From contig BDDD01001382.1 in the NCBI GenBank assembly GCA_001972305.1, forward strand, positions 138,628 to 202,627: a stretch of DNA of 64,000 nt, read 5' to 3'. Positions 1-11,319 of this stretch are shown here, in pieces. Numbering within the stretch: the first letter of the stretch is position 1; each line of letters begins with the position of its first letter. Below the pieces are notes generated by a model, which saw nothing but the letters and a program-made list of their open reading frames with translations, searched no databases and was not told the DNA's origin. The position numbers and the translations under genes were made by a program. The DNA is from Cephalotus follicularis. Taxonomy: Eukaryota > Streptophyta > Magnoliopsida > Oxalidales > Cephalotaceae.

Positions 1-280
1 AATAAACAGAACCCGACGAGACTAGCTTCTTCGAAATGGCAAGGCAGTGGTTCTCCGACGAAATCATCGAAGAACAGATCTGGGCAGACTGCCACACAGG
101 GTACTCCTAGTCAGGGGAGTAATACGGGAACTAGAGCTTGTTATCACTGTGGTCGTAAAGGCCACTTACAAAAAGATTGCTGAAGGATGAATGGATTGTG
201 TTTGAGGTGTGGGTCATCTGGCCATTCCGTGAGAGATTGCCCGAAGAGTCAGGCTACAGCACCCGCTGGACCAGTGAGTG
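1..280 (+). pseudogene. gag fragment with two zinc knuckles (Ty3/gypsy, Tekay-like)
   Basis: Frame 1 reads through a basic, Ser/Thr/Gln-rich linker and then two CCHC nucleocapsid knuckles. The first is CYHCGRKGHLQKDC (139-180), the second CLRCGSSGHSVRDC (about 199-240). A TGA at 181-183 separates them, where the homologous copy on the minus strand near 10.2 kb has a Trp codon. Knuckles of this type bind retroelement RNA during packaging. The 5' end is cut by the window edge. The 3' end is cut at about 280, just before the gag-pol boundary, where LTR-like sequence begins. The linker and the paired knuckles match gag of elements A and D in this window, so this is a third, broken member of the same lineage in plus orientation. 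Confidence 0.85.
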
Positions 281-782
281 TTAAAAGATACAATTAGAGG
301 CAACGAGAAATGTTAGAGAAATGTTAAAAGATACAATTAGAGGCAAAACAGTGCAGTTTTGGGATAAACACGTCGATGTCTTTGGAAAGACGTCGACGCC
401 TATGGGAACAAGGGCGCACGTGAATGCAGTACATGCACGTCGATGTAGACGAAGACGTCGACACCCTCACATGAAAAAGGAAAAGACATCGACGACTAAG
501 GAAAGACGTCGACATCTTTGAAGAGAATATCAGTCACGTTATGAACTGACAGGATAACGTGCAAGGGGAGGGAATCCAAGACCTCTTGCAGGCGCCTTGA
601 AGCACGAGAGGGGGACGTGTTGAGCGTGCATAATGGCCTCCTGACCTGCAAGGTTGAAGAGAGAATGCTTGTGAGCGCATGCAAGGACTTGGCAGATAAA
701 GGAGGACACCTGGTGCACCATGCAACCTGGTGTGAGGAAGGTGAATAGAAGGAGAGAATCTTGCCTTAATGCAGATGAAAAC
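281..782 (+). repeat. LTR fragment of A/A2 family (promoter-proximal part)
   Basis: It resembles the reverse complement of the 5' part of the solo LTR at 52339-55100 (about 54500-54960), including the run with GTCGA sites and the GCACGTGAATGCA neighbourhood. It begins with a local duplication: the stretch starting GTTAAAAGATACAATTAGAG occurs at 280 and again near 323. It is fused to gag on the left and to a fresh LTR start on the right, so it is a rearranged remnant with no gene. Confidence 0.6.
369..520 (+). repeat. GTCGAC-core array, GACGTC arms
   Basis: Six or more copies of AAAGACGTCGACGYC-type sites, many with TCGATG or CATCGAC variants consistent with CpG decay. Confidence 0.7.
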
Positions 783-2113
783 TGTAACGCCCGGTATTTT
801 CCTGGATGTAATCTTTTGATTTATGATGTAAATCTTAAACTTGGAATAATGAGAATGTTGAGCTTTTGGACTCAAAAGATGCTTGCAAACCCTAATTATG
901 GACTTAGAAATGGAGTGTGCATGTTAAAGCTTGAAACGACGTTGTTTTGGCCTAAAGACATCGACGTCTTTTGTAAAGACGTCGACTCCTTTGTGAGCTA
1001 GGGCTCACGTGAATGCATGGGCATGCACGTCGACTCGGGAAGGAGGCATCGACACCTTCTTACGATTGGACAAAGACATCAACGTCCAAGGAAAAGACGT
1101 CGACGCCTTTGTATGAATGGCCAGCACGTTCTTCGTCGGCCGAACAACATGCTAGGGGGAATTGTTTAGGGGCTTACCTAACGCCTTTTTGAGTGCTTTG
1201 TGGCGTGTTGTGCATGTGGGTGAGCTGCCAGAACATGCCCTCACATGATTCATGCAAGGGGAATCCTCACTTGCTACCTGCAATGTAAAGAATGGTTAAA
1301 GAATGTAAAAGAAATGCAGAAAGGGAGTAGGTGAGAGAGAGTTGGAATGTGGCTGTCAAATGCCAGAAGGAGGATGTCGGGGGAGAGCCTCTGCATAAAG
1401 GACACCCTCCCCACTTGTCTCTCTCATTTTACAACACCAGAAGAGAGAGAGAGAGTGAAACAGTGACTGTGTGTATTCCACCATTGTTGAAGCTTGGAGC
1501 TTGGACCTTGAAGCTACTGGTGCAGCTACGGGACGGACCTAGAAGGGCTGCTGTGACTTCGTGGAATACTAAAAGTATATATATATACTGTACTGCATCA
1601 TGATGCATTCATTCATGATACTCATTATCATATACCTCAAACTGAATTTATGAGTTTATTCACTTAGCCGAGTGAGGACAAAGGCTAACCCCTACGGTAA
1701 CAAGTTGATGGAGTGGAATTCGATATGGAGCACGCAAGGGGACTTAAGGAGAAGACTGAATTGTTTCTTTTATTTTATGTACTGGATTAATGAACAATGA
1801 CTATGTTCAATGGGATTATTGTAACGTGGTTTTTATATCTGTCATGTAATGATGGATATCGTGGTTTATTTCATTTCGTACTGTATTATCACGCTCCGTT
1901 TTTGGGCGATCGACTTTATGTTGGGTTTTTATATAAACTTTTGGGTATCACGTAGTATGGGATGCGTGATACATATTTAAATTCAGCTTATTTAATGTTA
2001 TTGCTGCCGCTATTGAAAGTTTTTGATTATACGTAAAATCGCATAAGCTGAATTATGTTGTGTTGATTGCCTTACCGCTTTAATGTTGTCTTCGTGGAAA
2101 ACGGGGTGTGACA
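783..2113 (+). mobile_element. LTR, A2-like, plus strand, internally shortened
   Basis: It starts TGTAACGCCCGG and ends GGGGTGTGACA, the same termini as the minus-strand A LTRs. At 1331 bp it is about half the usual length, because the middle and one GTCGAC cluster are missing. It carries a GTCGAC cluster at 954-1110, a degenerate TATA position near 1425 (TTTTACAA) and the conserved hairpin TTAGCC...GGCTAA near 1666. No matching 5-bp duplication flanks it (AAAAC left, GGACG right), so it is not a clean solo insertion. Its last 362 bp begin the large direct repeat. Confidence 0.75.
954..1110 (+). repeat. GTCGAC-core array, GACGTC arms
   Basis: Sites of the form AAAGACATCGACGTCTTT and AAAAGACGTCGACGCCTTT, in the promoter-proximal part of the LTR. 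Confidence 0.7.
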
Positions 2114-3968
2114 GGACGGCCCAAATCCAAGCCTTGCCAAGGCATAGGGTTCGGCCCAAATGCTCTCTCTCTCTCCGCGAATTACTCAATAATTCATAAA
2201 TGACAAAAATAGCCCTTAGCTCGAAAAAATATTTTTATGGTGCTACTTGAACTCACTTCCTCAGAAATGATAAAGTCGAGGAAAATAAATGTTCACTGGC
2301 CAAGCAACATCTCCCTGATGCCATCCTCTTACTAAATGACATGTGCCACTCACATGTCAACTTATTCCAAAACCAGGTAGGACCTGAAAGCCCGGTTAGT
2401 TCCTGTACAAAGATAAATTTCCCAGAACATCCAAAGGTTTTGGTACAACCATCCCAATAATCTTTCGACTATCTAAATAGCCCCGGTATGATATCCTATC
2501 ATTCCTTGCATCCATTGACCAAAGTTCCATGTCTATCATTCGTCAACCGGTTAACCAGTGCTTTACTCTGTCATCAGTCTATGTGTCATGTGTCTCTCAT
2601 CATACTTGGCTCCGACCATGGACAAGGGTTTGGATAAATGTCAACCATAGGTAAGACCATGATAACTATAAATTTATGAACTCACTAAAACTATCGACAG
2701 ATATCGCAGGAAACCACTTGTTTCCAATCTGCCTACACCTGGCCAGGATTTAAGTAATCAATGGACATAAATGTTATAGAGCTTGTGACCCTCAATACTG
2801 GTGTGACGATTCCATCTTGCGCACTCGCCCACACATCTCGATGCAGCTCCCACAAGGCCCAAAGAAAACCCTTTTGCCAGCATGTGGCTAGTGCTGGGGA
2901 AGGCGAAAATCAAAGGCAAACGGTTACTACACAATGCATTCCATCCGCTCAAGTTTAATGATACAATGACAATCACTTATTATCTACTAGTCTCCTTCGA
3001 CTATACACTACCGAGACAATAGGAACCTTATTGACAGAGGTATGACTCTCCAAATAGGCAACCTATGGTGGGTCGGTTCAGTGATATGCCTCCTTGCATG
3101 CACCCCGCATCAGTTATAGGATAAATCCAAATGGCAACGAGATAATCCATCCTCCTTTACCATTCAGAGCAAGCATACCACGATAATTCTTTACGATTCA
3201 TCAATTTCCCTAAGAAAGTGAACATATGACTTGGAACATTTTGTCAGAAGGGTGTAAGGATCTCATTCTCATAACCTCTCAGGCACGAGATCCAACCCTT
3301 TATCTACAGGGCATTATATGTGTATTCAATTAACTTGGTAATTAATTGATCCATTGAGATGGTTTGGGATATTACATATAACAATAATGCCATTGATAAT
3401 TAAATATGCATGTACACCATGAGTGGAAATAAGAATGTTATAAATAAATAGTGTATATATACAAGCATATAGCCACCACGTGGCATGCAGGGACACTCTA
3501 TCTAATAAGACCCTCCATCTATGTGCATGTGAATGGGTGATAAGACCTTTTGGTGTAGCCCAAACCGAATCCGATCACTAATTCATTTGTATGTACATCT
3601 CATGTTCTATTGATGTGAATACCCTACTGGAATGCAAACCTTGAGTGTGCTCAACAAGTTTACACTCCACATTATCATCCATATTAATAGCAACGGAGGA
3701 AGTCGATGACCTAATGCTATTTAGTTTCATCATATGCTTGATATTACTTGTTTGAGGGATTTTAAGGTCACCTTTTAATTATTAGGCAAATCTTTATTAA
3801 TCACATTACAGGTATGTGCCACAACGTTGAGAGGCCGTTGGAACCTCTAGTAGAAAATAGGCATTCATTTCATGCATCCTAACACCCCAATGATAAATCA
3901 TGGACATCGATTACTGTGACTTGCTTGAGCTCTAAGCCAGCCACTAGTCTTATTCCTCGGTGTGATTA
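2114..3968. other. Unclassified non-coding block, insertion target of element A
   Basis: AT-moderate sequence with no ORF that I recognise and no retroelement protein motif. Its style resembles the copia LTR near 22 kb, but I could not align them. It ends in GATTA (3964-3968), the target duplication of element A. In the second copy the sequence resumes after the solo LTR at 19911, so 2114-3968 plus 19911 onward was once continuous. Confidence 0.5.
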
Positions 3969-4339
3969 TGTCACACCCCGTTCTTGGAGAACGCAACATT
4001 AAAGCGGTAAATGCAATTAACATATAATACAGCTCATGTAAAAGCCATAAAATTTAAAGCTTTTAAACAAACTGTCGGTTGCGGAAGCATAACCAGTTCA
4101 TAAGCTGTAAACACGTAACGTGCGTCCCATACCGCACGCTACACAAATACCAGTCATCACAGTTAATCGCCCATAAAGCGGGGCGTGAAATACAGTACAA
4201 TATAAAATTCTTTCAGAAACAGAACCATAAGGATGGTACATCCAAAAACATAAACCACATGAGTTTAAAACAAAATAGGAAGATAACAAGATCAAGAATA
4301 TAACAGCTTGATCATCGTCCATGCCGATCCAACAGTCCG

Positions 4340-5768
4340 CTGCATCAATCTGTACAGTAGGGGGTTAGCCTTTGTCCTCACTCAGCTAAGTCATAACAGT
4401 AAATCGGGATCAACATAATGCATGTCATGACATGAATGCATAAATGATGCAGTACAGTAGAGACCCAGTTTGTACATATATGAAAATATATATACGTATA
4501 ACAGTACAGTAAAATATCGATTTTACATATATAAGAAATATATGTATACAGTAACAGTACAGTAGTAACCCGGCCAGGGCTACGTCAACAACCACAGTAA
4601 TGTCCAAGAAGGACCAACAGGCAGTACAGTATGTCCGCATAGGACCACAACAGGCAGTCAGGATGTCCACATAGGACCACAACAACAGTTATAGCGCCGC
4701 CAACTCCTGGCCCCATGCTACACTCCCACTACGGTCCCCACTTCAGGCAACCGAGTGAGGCAACAGTACAGTGAGTCACCTAGCCATGCTCCTGGCCCCT
4801 AGGTATAACCCTGCCACTAGTCGGCGCTGGCAACCTCCAACATGCAACTAGCAGCTCAAACATAATCACAAGCAATTCACAGAGCAAACAGTGAATTTAA
4901 ACAGTAACAGTACAATAAACAGTGATGATCGATTTGATCGACAACAGGCAGTTGTTTTCCAAAATGTTTCCAAAATTTGAAAATAGGTAATTTCGGTAGA
5001 AAATATCAATAACAGTTTCAGTAGTGTAAATTGTTTATCCATTCGGTCGAAAATACGTTATTCATTCAATACATATTTTCGTACTCAAAATATCTTATTC
5101 CAAGCTCATGTATACATTTCTAAAGTATTAACACATTAGAAATCATAAACAATACACAAACAGTACACAATCAAGCAGTAAACAGTGCATATGCAATGCA
5201 TACAGATGCTCAAATGCACCCTAACGGGAATCGGGATCGTTTCATATTATTAGAGGAAGAAAATCCCAAACAGTAACAAAGACGTCGACGTCTTTCCCAA
5301 AGGCGTCGATGTCTTTCACGTCAGGCGTCGATGTCCAGGTCTCAGTGTCAGCGCGTTCTTCCTCAGAAGACGTCGATGTTATATAAAAGGCGTCGATGTC
5401 TTTCACATCTAAATCCAGGTAGGTAGCCTAGGGCGTCGATGTCTTCCTATAGACGTCGATCCCTTTCAATCAGTAATAAGGTAAAACCTAAAAGACGTCG
5501 ATGTTCAACTAAAGGCGTCGATGTCTTTCCAACAGTAGTCGTCTTCTACCTCACGACTTATCAAACAGTGGCCTTAACATCCCATAGTCATGCATAATAA
5601 CAGGTAATCGAGGCAAGGAACTAACATGAAGATACACAGAACATATCTAGCATCTCATATCATCAGTCCAGTAACAAAATCAGTACAAGAATTTTGCATT
5701 TTATACATCCAAAACCATAAGTCATGCATAAATATCAAGCTCGAAATTACAGTATGGCTTTCCCCTAC
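4340..5768 (-). other. Possible leader intron within A LTR
   Basis: On the minus strand AGAG/GTAGGGG (GT at 5768-5767) follows the TATA-like box by about 170 bp. A TTGATGCAG acceptor-like end (4342-4340) lies just after a conserved hairpin. Comparable pairs occur in LTRs B, D, E and G. This is inference from motif positions only. Confidence 0.35.
5278..5528. repeat. GTCGAC-core array, GACGTC arms (A LTR, cluster 2)
   Basis: Nine TCGA-centred sites. The first, AAAGACGTCGACGTCTTT (5278-5295), is an 18-bp perfect palindrome. The others are AAAGGCGTCGATGTCTTT-like. The same array is at 18587-18837 and, with small changes, at 12630-12880. Confidence 0.85.
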
Positions 5769-5939
5769 CTCTGGCCTCAAGTTAGAAACCGAAAGTCCAC
5801 CTCTTTTAGTATTCCACGAAGTCACTCGAGTCCCCAGGTACGACTTAGAAGCTCCCTGGTTCGTCCTAGCAGTTGGGGTGCAACCTCCAAGCTTCCTTGC
5901 TCAACAATGGTGGAAACATTTTCTCTCTTTCTTCTGGTG

Positions 5940-5947
5940 TTATAAAA
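5940..5947 (-). promoter_or_regulatory. TATA-like box of A LTR
   Basis: TTTTATAA on the minus strand in a CT-rich context, followed by ACACCAGAAG. Repeated at 13292-13299 and 19249-19256. In the older LTR at 783-2113 it is mutated to TTTTACAA. Confidence 0.45.
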
Positions 5948-6274
5948 CGAGAGAGATAAGTGGGGAGGGCTATTCTTATGCAGATGGCTCCCCCCAACAT
6001 TCTTCTCCTGGCATTTTATGGCACTCTCGTGCTCTCCTCCTTTTCCCAGATTTCTACATATTCTCTTTTGTCTTCTTCTTTCTTTCCTATGCAGGTTGCA
6101 TGTGAGGGTGGAACTCCTTACATGTGCCATGTGAGAGGTCGGTTTTGGGCATTCCTGGAAACTAACCGACATGCTCAACACGTCACAATGCACTTGTAGA
6201 GGTATCTGTAAAGCCCCCAAGGACCCCCACTGCATGTTACTCTGTCAGCGAAGAACGTGACAGCCATTCATTAT

Positions 6275-6430
6275 AAAGGCGTCGACGTCTTTACTTAGAC
6301 GTCGATGTCTTTTCCACTTTTGTAAGAAGTTGTCGATGCCTTCTCTCAAAGTCGACGTGCATACCCAAGCATTCACGCGTACCTCGGCACCCAAAGGCGT
6401 CGACGTCTTTCCAAAGACGTCGATGTCTTT
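6275..6430. repeat. GTCGAC-core array, GACGTC arms (A LTR, cluster 1)
   Basis: Six TCGA sites within 330 bp of the LTR start, upstream of the TATA-like box. Copy 2 is at 19584-19739. Confidence 0.85.
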
Positions 6431-6601
6431 ATCCCATAACAGCGCCGTTTCAAGCTTTGATACACACATTCCATTTCCAAGTCTATGAATAGGGTTTACA
6501 AGCACCTTTTGAGTTCGAAAACTCAGCATTCTCATTAAATCAAGTTTAATGATTACATCATAAATTGAAATATTACATTCAGGAAAATACCGGGCGTTAC
6601 A

Positions 6602-6615
6602 TCCACCCCTCCTTC
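6602..6615 (-). other. Polypurine tract of element A
   Basis: Minus strand GAAGGAGGGGTGGA lies directly against the TGTAACG start of the 3' LTR. This is the expected plus-strand primer site for reverse transcription. Confidence 0.85.
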
Positions 6616-6646
6616 AAGAAATTTTGTCCTCGAAATTAACACAACA

Positions 6647-8020
6647 CTAGAACAAGTGCAGGTAGCGTTCTCGGATGTCCTCCACACGCTCCCAAGTTGC
6701 TTCATCAGGTTTGTGAAACTGCCATTGAACCTTGACCATGGAAATGGTTCGGTTCCTCAAAGTCTGCGTCTTCCGATCGAGAATCCGCACAGGTAACTCC
6801 TCACAAGATAGATCATCCTGTACAGGAACAGTATCATAGTCCAGGACATGTGACAGGTCCGGGATATATCTCCTCAGCATAGATATGTGGAAGACGTCGT
6901 GCACGTTTGACAGTGCAGGAGGTAAGGAAAGCTGATACGCTACCTCCCCGACTCTCTCCAAAATCTCAAAAGGACCAATGTAGCATGGAGCTAATTTGCC
7001 CTTCTTCCCAAACCGTTGCATGCCCTTCCAGGGTGAAACCTTCAAGAACACGTGATCACCCACGTTGAAGACCAGAGGTCTCCTCTTCACACTGTCAGTG
7101 TAGCTCTTCTGCTGACTCTGAGCAGCAAGCAGCTTCTTCTTTATTGTCTTGATCTTTTCTGAAGTTTCCTCCACTAGCTCAATCCCGAGTAAAGGTCGCT
7201 CCCCGACTTCATCCCAACACACAGGGGATCTACAATTCCTCCCATATAGTGCCTCAAACGGTGCCATGCCGATACTGGAGTGATAGCTATTATTGTAAGA
7301 AAACTCTATTAGAGGAACATGATCCTCCCAGGTACCAGCAAAATCAATAACGCAAGCCCACAGCATATCCTCCAAGGTCTGGATGGTACGCTCAGACTGC
7401 CCATCAGTCTGAGGGTGGAAGGCAGTACTCAAGTTCAGCTTCGTCCCGAAAGCTGACTGAAACCTCTTCCAGAAGTTGGAAGTGGAGATAGCATCTCTAT
7501 CACATATGATGCTGACTGGAACCCCGTGTAGCATCACTATCTCCTTCACATACAACCGAGCCAGCTTGCTCGCAGAATCAGTAATGTGCATCGGCAGAAA
7601 GTGCGCTGATTTGGTGAGTCTATCCACGATGACCCACACGGCGTTATGACGGTTCTGAGTCAGAGGAAAACCCGAAACGAAATCCATCGTAACATGTTCC
7701 CATTTCCACTCTGGAATGGGCAAAGGCTGTAGCAAGCCTGCCGGTCTCTGGTGCTCGGCTTTAACTATCTGGCAAGTCCAACACTTCGCCACATACTCAG
7801 CAATCTCCTGCTTCATGCCGAGCCACCAATAACACTTCTTCATGTCTTGATACATTTTTGTGCTACCCGGATGAATGTTGTACATAGATTTATGAGCCCT
7901 GCGGAGGAGCTCATCCTTCACTCTAGGCTCATTAGGAAGACATACACGTCCCCGATATCTCATAATACCGTCTTCATGTACTCTAAAATCAGACTCAGAA
8001 TCCAGATTATCTCGAATCCT
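6647..8020 (-). pseudogene. Element A integrase with chromodomain-like C terminus
   Basis: Open for 438 codons from an internal Met at 7963, in the same frame as RT, and cut off from it by a TAG at 8023-8021. Counting from that Met, the zinc-binding HHCC residues are H24, H31, C61 and C64. The catalytic triad D94, D155, E191 keeps the D-35-E spacing. The second Asp sits in IICDRDAIS, where the family usually has a Pro-Arg-Phe type sequence, so this loop is altered. A GPY/F-like region (about 310-325) and DVFHISMLRRY follow. The protein ends ATWERVEDIRERYLHLF, the short tail typical of Tekay elements. It would insert the cDNA into chromatin, but it cannot be made as part of the polyprotein here. 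Confidence 0.88.
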
Positions 8021-10096
8021 CTATAATTCAGGATCATGTGGTTGTGCCTCCTTGATGCGATGCAGTAACACTGGTTCCACCCGCATGTCCGCTAAAATGA
8101 TCCCAGGTGACTGATTAAATGGATACCATTCTTGGAAGTCTTCCAGCATCTTCCATTGTGACACCATCGTACTAGCAAGCATAGCCTTGCAGCTCAAGGC
8201 ATCAGCGACAACATTCGCTTTCCCCGGGTGGTACTGTACACTGCAGTCATAATCATTCAAGAATTCCACCCACCTGCGCTGCCTCATATTAAGTGTATCT
8301 TGACAAAACAGATACCTCAAGCTTTTATGATCGGTGAAGATCTCAAACTGCGCCCCATACAGGTAGTGCCTCAATTTCTGTAGGGCGAAGATGATAGCTG
8401 TAAGCTCAAGGTCATGGGTCAGGTAGTTTTCCTCATACGGTTTAAGCTTCCTTGAGGCATATGCAATCACTCTGCCTCGCTGCATCAACACACAGCCCAA
8501 GCCCTTACCCGATGCGTCACTGTAGACTGCAAAGCCTTTATTACCCTCAGGTAATGCCAAGATAGGAGCGGAAACTAACCGGTCCTTCAGCTCGCGAAAG
8601 CTAGCCTCGCAGTCCTTGTCCCAGACGAAAAGGGTCTTTTTCTGAGTCAGTCTGGTCAAGGGTTCGGCTATCCTCAAAAAATTCTGGATAAACCTCCGGT
8701 AATATCCCGCCAAACCAAGGAAACTGCGCACTTCAGTCACATTCTTTGGTTGCGGCCAGTCTCTTACCACTTCAGTCTTTGACGGATCCACCGTCAAGCC
8801 TTCTCCGGATACTATGTGACCGAGAAAGATCACATGGTCAAGCCAGAATTTGCATTTGCCGAACATGGCGTACAATCGGTGTTCTCTAAGGACCTGCAAA
8901 ACCATTCTCAGATGTCGAGTGTGTTCTTCCTCACTTTTTGAGTATACCTGTATATCATCTATAAACACCACAACGAACTGGTCCAGGTACGGTCGGAATA
9001 CGTCATTCATCAATGACATAAAGGCTACCGGTGCATTGGTAACACCAAACGGCATCACTAAGAACTCATAGTGACCATACCGTGTTCGGAAGGAAGTCTT
9101 CTCAATGTCCCCTTCCCTTACTCGCAATTGGTGGTAACCCGTTCTCAAATCGAGTTTAGAAAACACCCTCGATCCTTGCAACTGATCAAATAAATCCTCA
9201 ATGTGGGGTAAAGGATATTTATTCTTGATAGTTGCTTTGTTCAACATTCGGTAATCAATACAGAGTCTCATCGACCCATCTTTCTTCTTATCGAACAGTA
9301 CCGGTGCACCCCATGGAGAAACACTGAGTCTTACAAAACCCTTATGAATAAGGTATTGTAATTGCAGCTTCAGCTCTCGCAACTCAGCTGGAGCCATCCG
9401 ATAGGGTGATTTAGAGATAGGAGCCATTCCAGGAACAAGATCAATAACGAACTCCATACTCCTCTTGGGCAGTAAGGATCCCAAGTCATCAGGAAACACA
9501 TCCGGAAATTCGCACACAACAGTAATTTCCTCCAAGCTCAAGCCCTTCTCCTTCCTTCGGTCAATAACATATGCCAAATATCCCTCGCATCCCTTCTCCA
9601 GGTATCTCGATGCTCGGATAAAAGATATGATCGGTGTAGAAAATCCCTTGTCTCCTTTGAACTGAAAAGTCGTTCCATCGGGCAGACAAAAATCCACAGT
9701 TTTATGGTAACAATCCATACGAGCACGGCGCGCTGATAGCCAATCCATGCCCAATATCACATCGAAGTCACGGTTAGGCAGTACAATCAGATCTACATAT
9801 AAAGGAATGCCTGCCATAGACATCTCACAACTCCTATATACCGAGTCAGTATACATAGAAGTCCCAGTCGGTGTACACACATGAAGCGTATAAGACAAAC
9901 AGTCAGGGGTGACATCTAAGCAAGATACAAAATGTGCAGATATAAATGAATGTGATGCACCTGAATCCATCAGTACTCTAGCAGAATAACCATATATATA
10001 CAGAGTACCTCCAACAACCGAAGTCGACTCTGGAACCTCAGTCTGAGCAAGTACAAAAACTCTACCTTTTGCAATGCCCTTGCCGGTATCTCTCCT
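8021..10096 (-). pseudogene. Element A protease, reverse transcriptase and RNase H
   Basis: Translation is open from after the TAG at 10099-10097 to a TAG at 8023-8021. The aspartic protease active site is MDSGASHSF (Met codon ends at 9970). The RT core carries [16 protein letters not shown] and FIDDI, with the two catalytic Asp codons at 8959-8954 (residues 338-339 from the protease Met). The usual ILVY after FIDD is IQVY. RNase H follows with YSDASG, HDLEL, FTDHKSL and VVADALS. In life it would be cut from a gag-pol polyprotein and copy element RNA from the iMet primer. The first in-frame Met is the one in MDSGA, but expression would need fusion to gag through the upstream stop. Confidence 0.92.
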
Positions 10097-11209
10097 CTAC
10101 GATGGTCCCGCAGCCGCACCACTGCTGCTCCCTGGCCCAGTAGGTGCTATAGTAGGACCCTTTGGACAGTCCTTCACTGAATGACCAGGTGCCCCGCACC
10201 TCAAGCACCAACCATTAAACCTCCAGCAATCTCTCTGTTGGTGGCCGGTACGACCACAGTAAAAACATGTTCCAGATCTAGCATTACTCCCCTGGCTGGG
10301 AGTACCCTGAGAAGCAGTCTGCTGAGACTTGTTCTTCGAAGACTTCGCAAGAGAACCACCATCTCGCCACATAGACGCTGCAGGTCAAGACTATGTAGGA
10401 CTCTGTTTGCTTTCCTTCACGCAAGCTCTCTCAGCACGATCCTCACTAGATATCGTTTCCAGCAGTCTAGCTTTCTGAGCAACCTCAACATAAGTTCTCA
10501 GCTCCATGGCTCTAATCCTCGACCGAAGGTCCGGTCGCAATCCTCTCAAGAACCTCCATATCTTCTTTACTTCATCAGCTACCAGATACGGTGAATGTCT
10601 GGCCAACTCTATAAACTTTGCTTGATATTCAGCAACAGTCATCTCTTCTTGCCGTAATTCCAAGAGCTCAGTCTCTCGCCGCTCTTGCTCAGTGTATGGA
10701 ACATATGTCTCCAGGAACTCTGTCTGGAATCGGTCCCAAGTGTTATCCAGTCCTTGTGATTCCCACTTGGCTCTAACCATTTCCCCCCAATGAGTTGCCT
10801 CACCCCATAGGCGGTACACAGCAAATCTCAACTTTTGATCATCAGTACAGTTCATCACCTGAAAGATCTTCTCTCGGTCCTGCAGCCATCTTTCTGCAAT
10901 TGTGGCATCCAGTTCCCCCTTGAAGCTCGGTGGATTCAGCCTCATGAATTTCTCGATATCTCTCCCAAAACTATCCTCTCCCGGGCAGGGGTCGGGAGCC
11001 CTATGCTGCGGTCGGTCCTGCGCATGGTACTGGCGCATTTCCTCTGCCTTAGCCCTGTTAAAGTCCATTTGCTGCTGGAAATAGTCCGCGATCCGAGCCA
11101 TCGGATCTCTGTTGTCCTGGGGCATATCCATCCCTTGCGGAACATTAGCTTCTTCCGGGGCATTAGCTCCAACGGCTCTAGCCCTAGCACGTGTTCTTCT
11201 TCGGTCCAT
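10097..11209 (-). pseudogene. Element A gag (capsid plus two zinc knuckles)
   Basis: I choose the Met at 11209 (MDRRRTRARARAV), because element D gag also begins with a basic run just after its start; the frame is open to another Met at 11260. The retrotransposon gag core (NPPSFKGELD through RRETELLELR) is followed by two CCHC knuckles, CFYCGRTGHQQRDC and CLRCGAPGHSVKDC. Inside the frame are a TAG (10393-10391) and a TGA (10387-10385). Their counterparts in element D are CAG and CGA-like AGA, so at least the first fits C-to-T decay. The frame closes at TAG 10099-10097, a position shared with element D. Confidence 0.88.
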
Positions 11210-11303
11210 TCTCCTATAAGAAGATTGACGGTCAGTCACGACTTTAGGAAAACAATTCATTAATTGCCAAGGAACTTATCCTAGCTAAGCATATATGGAA
11301 TAT

Positions 11304-11315
11304 GCTCTGATACCA
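11304..11315 (-). other. Primer-binding site of element A (initiator Met tRNA)
   Basis: TGGTATCAGAGC on the minus strand, four bases inside the 5' LTR end at 11320. It is complementary to the 3' end of plant initiator Met tRNA. Confidence 0.92.
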
Positions 11316-11319
11316 CTGC

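Larger units (their letters stand above)
1752..6119. repeat. Direct repeat, copy 1 (offset 13,309 bp)
   Basis: This stretch recurs at 15061-19428. I saw no difference on reading the two copies, and the translated ORFs within it are identical. The left boundary is abrupt. On the right, homology continues but differences start at 6120/19429. The repeat spans the end of the plus-strand LTR, the unclassified block 2114-3968 and most of the A 3' LTR. Confidence 0.9.
3969..6601 (-). repeat. 3' LTR of element A
   Basis: 2633 bp, minus orientation, with TG...CA ends (TGTAACGCCCGG at 6601, TGTGACA at 3969). Left flank is GATTA and right flank is the PPT. Order on the minus strand: GTCGAC cluster 6430-6275, TATA-like 5947-5940, donor-like site 5768, second GTCGAC cluster 5528-5278, AT-rich region, hairpin about 4389-4365, acceptor-like CAG 4342-4340. 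Confidence 0.9.

Noticed and set aside
2758..2976. Overlapping ORFs on both strands, repeated at 16067-16285
   Set aside because: Short, no motif, in non-coding repeat sequence. The duplication explains the conservation.
5626..6105. 159-codon ORF, identical at 18935-19414
   Set aside because: Lies antisense inside the A LTR, and its identity comes from the recent duplication. No protein motif.
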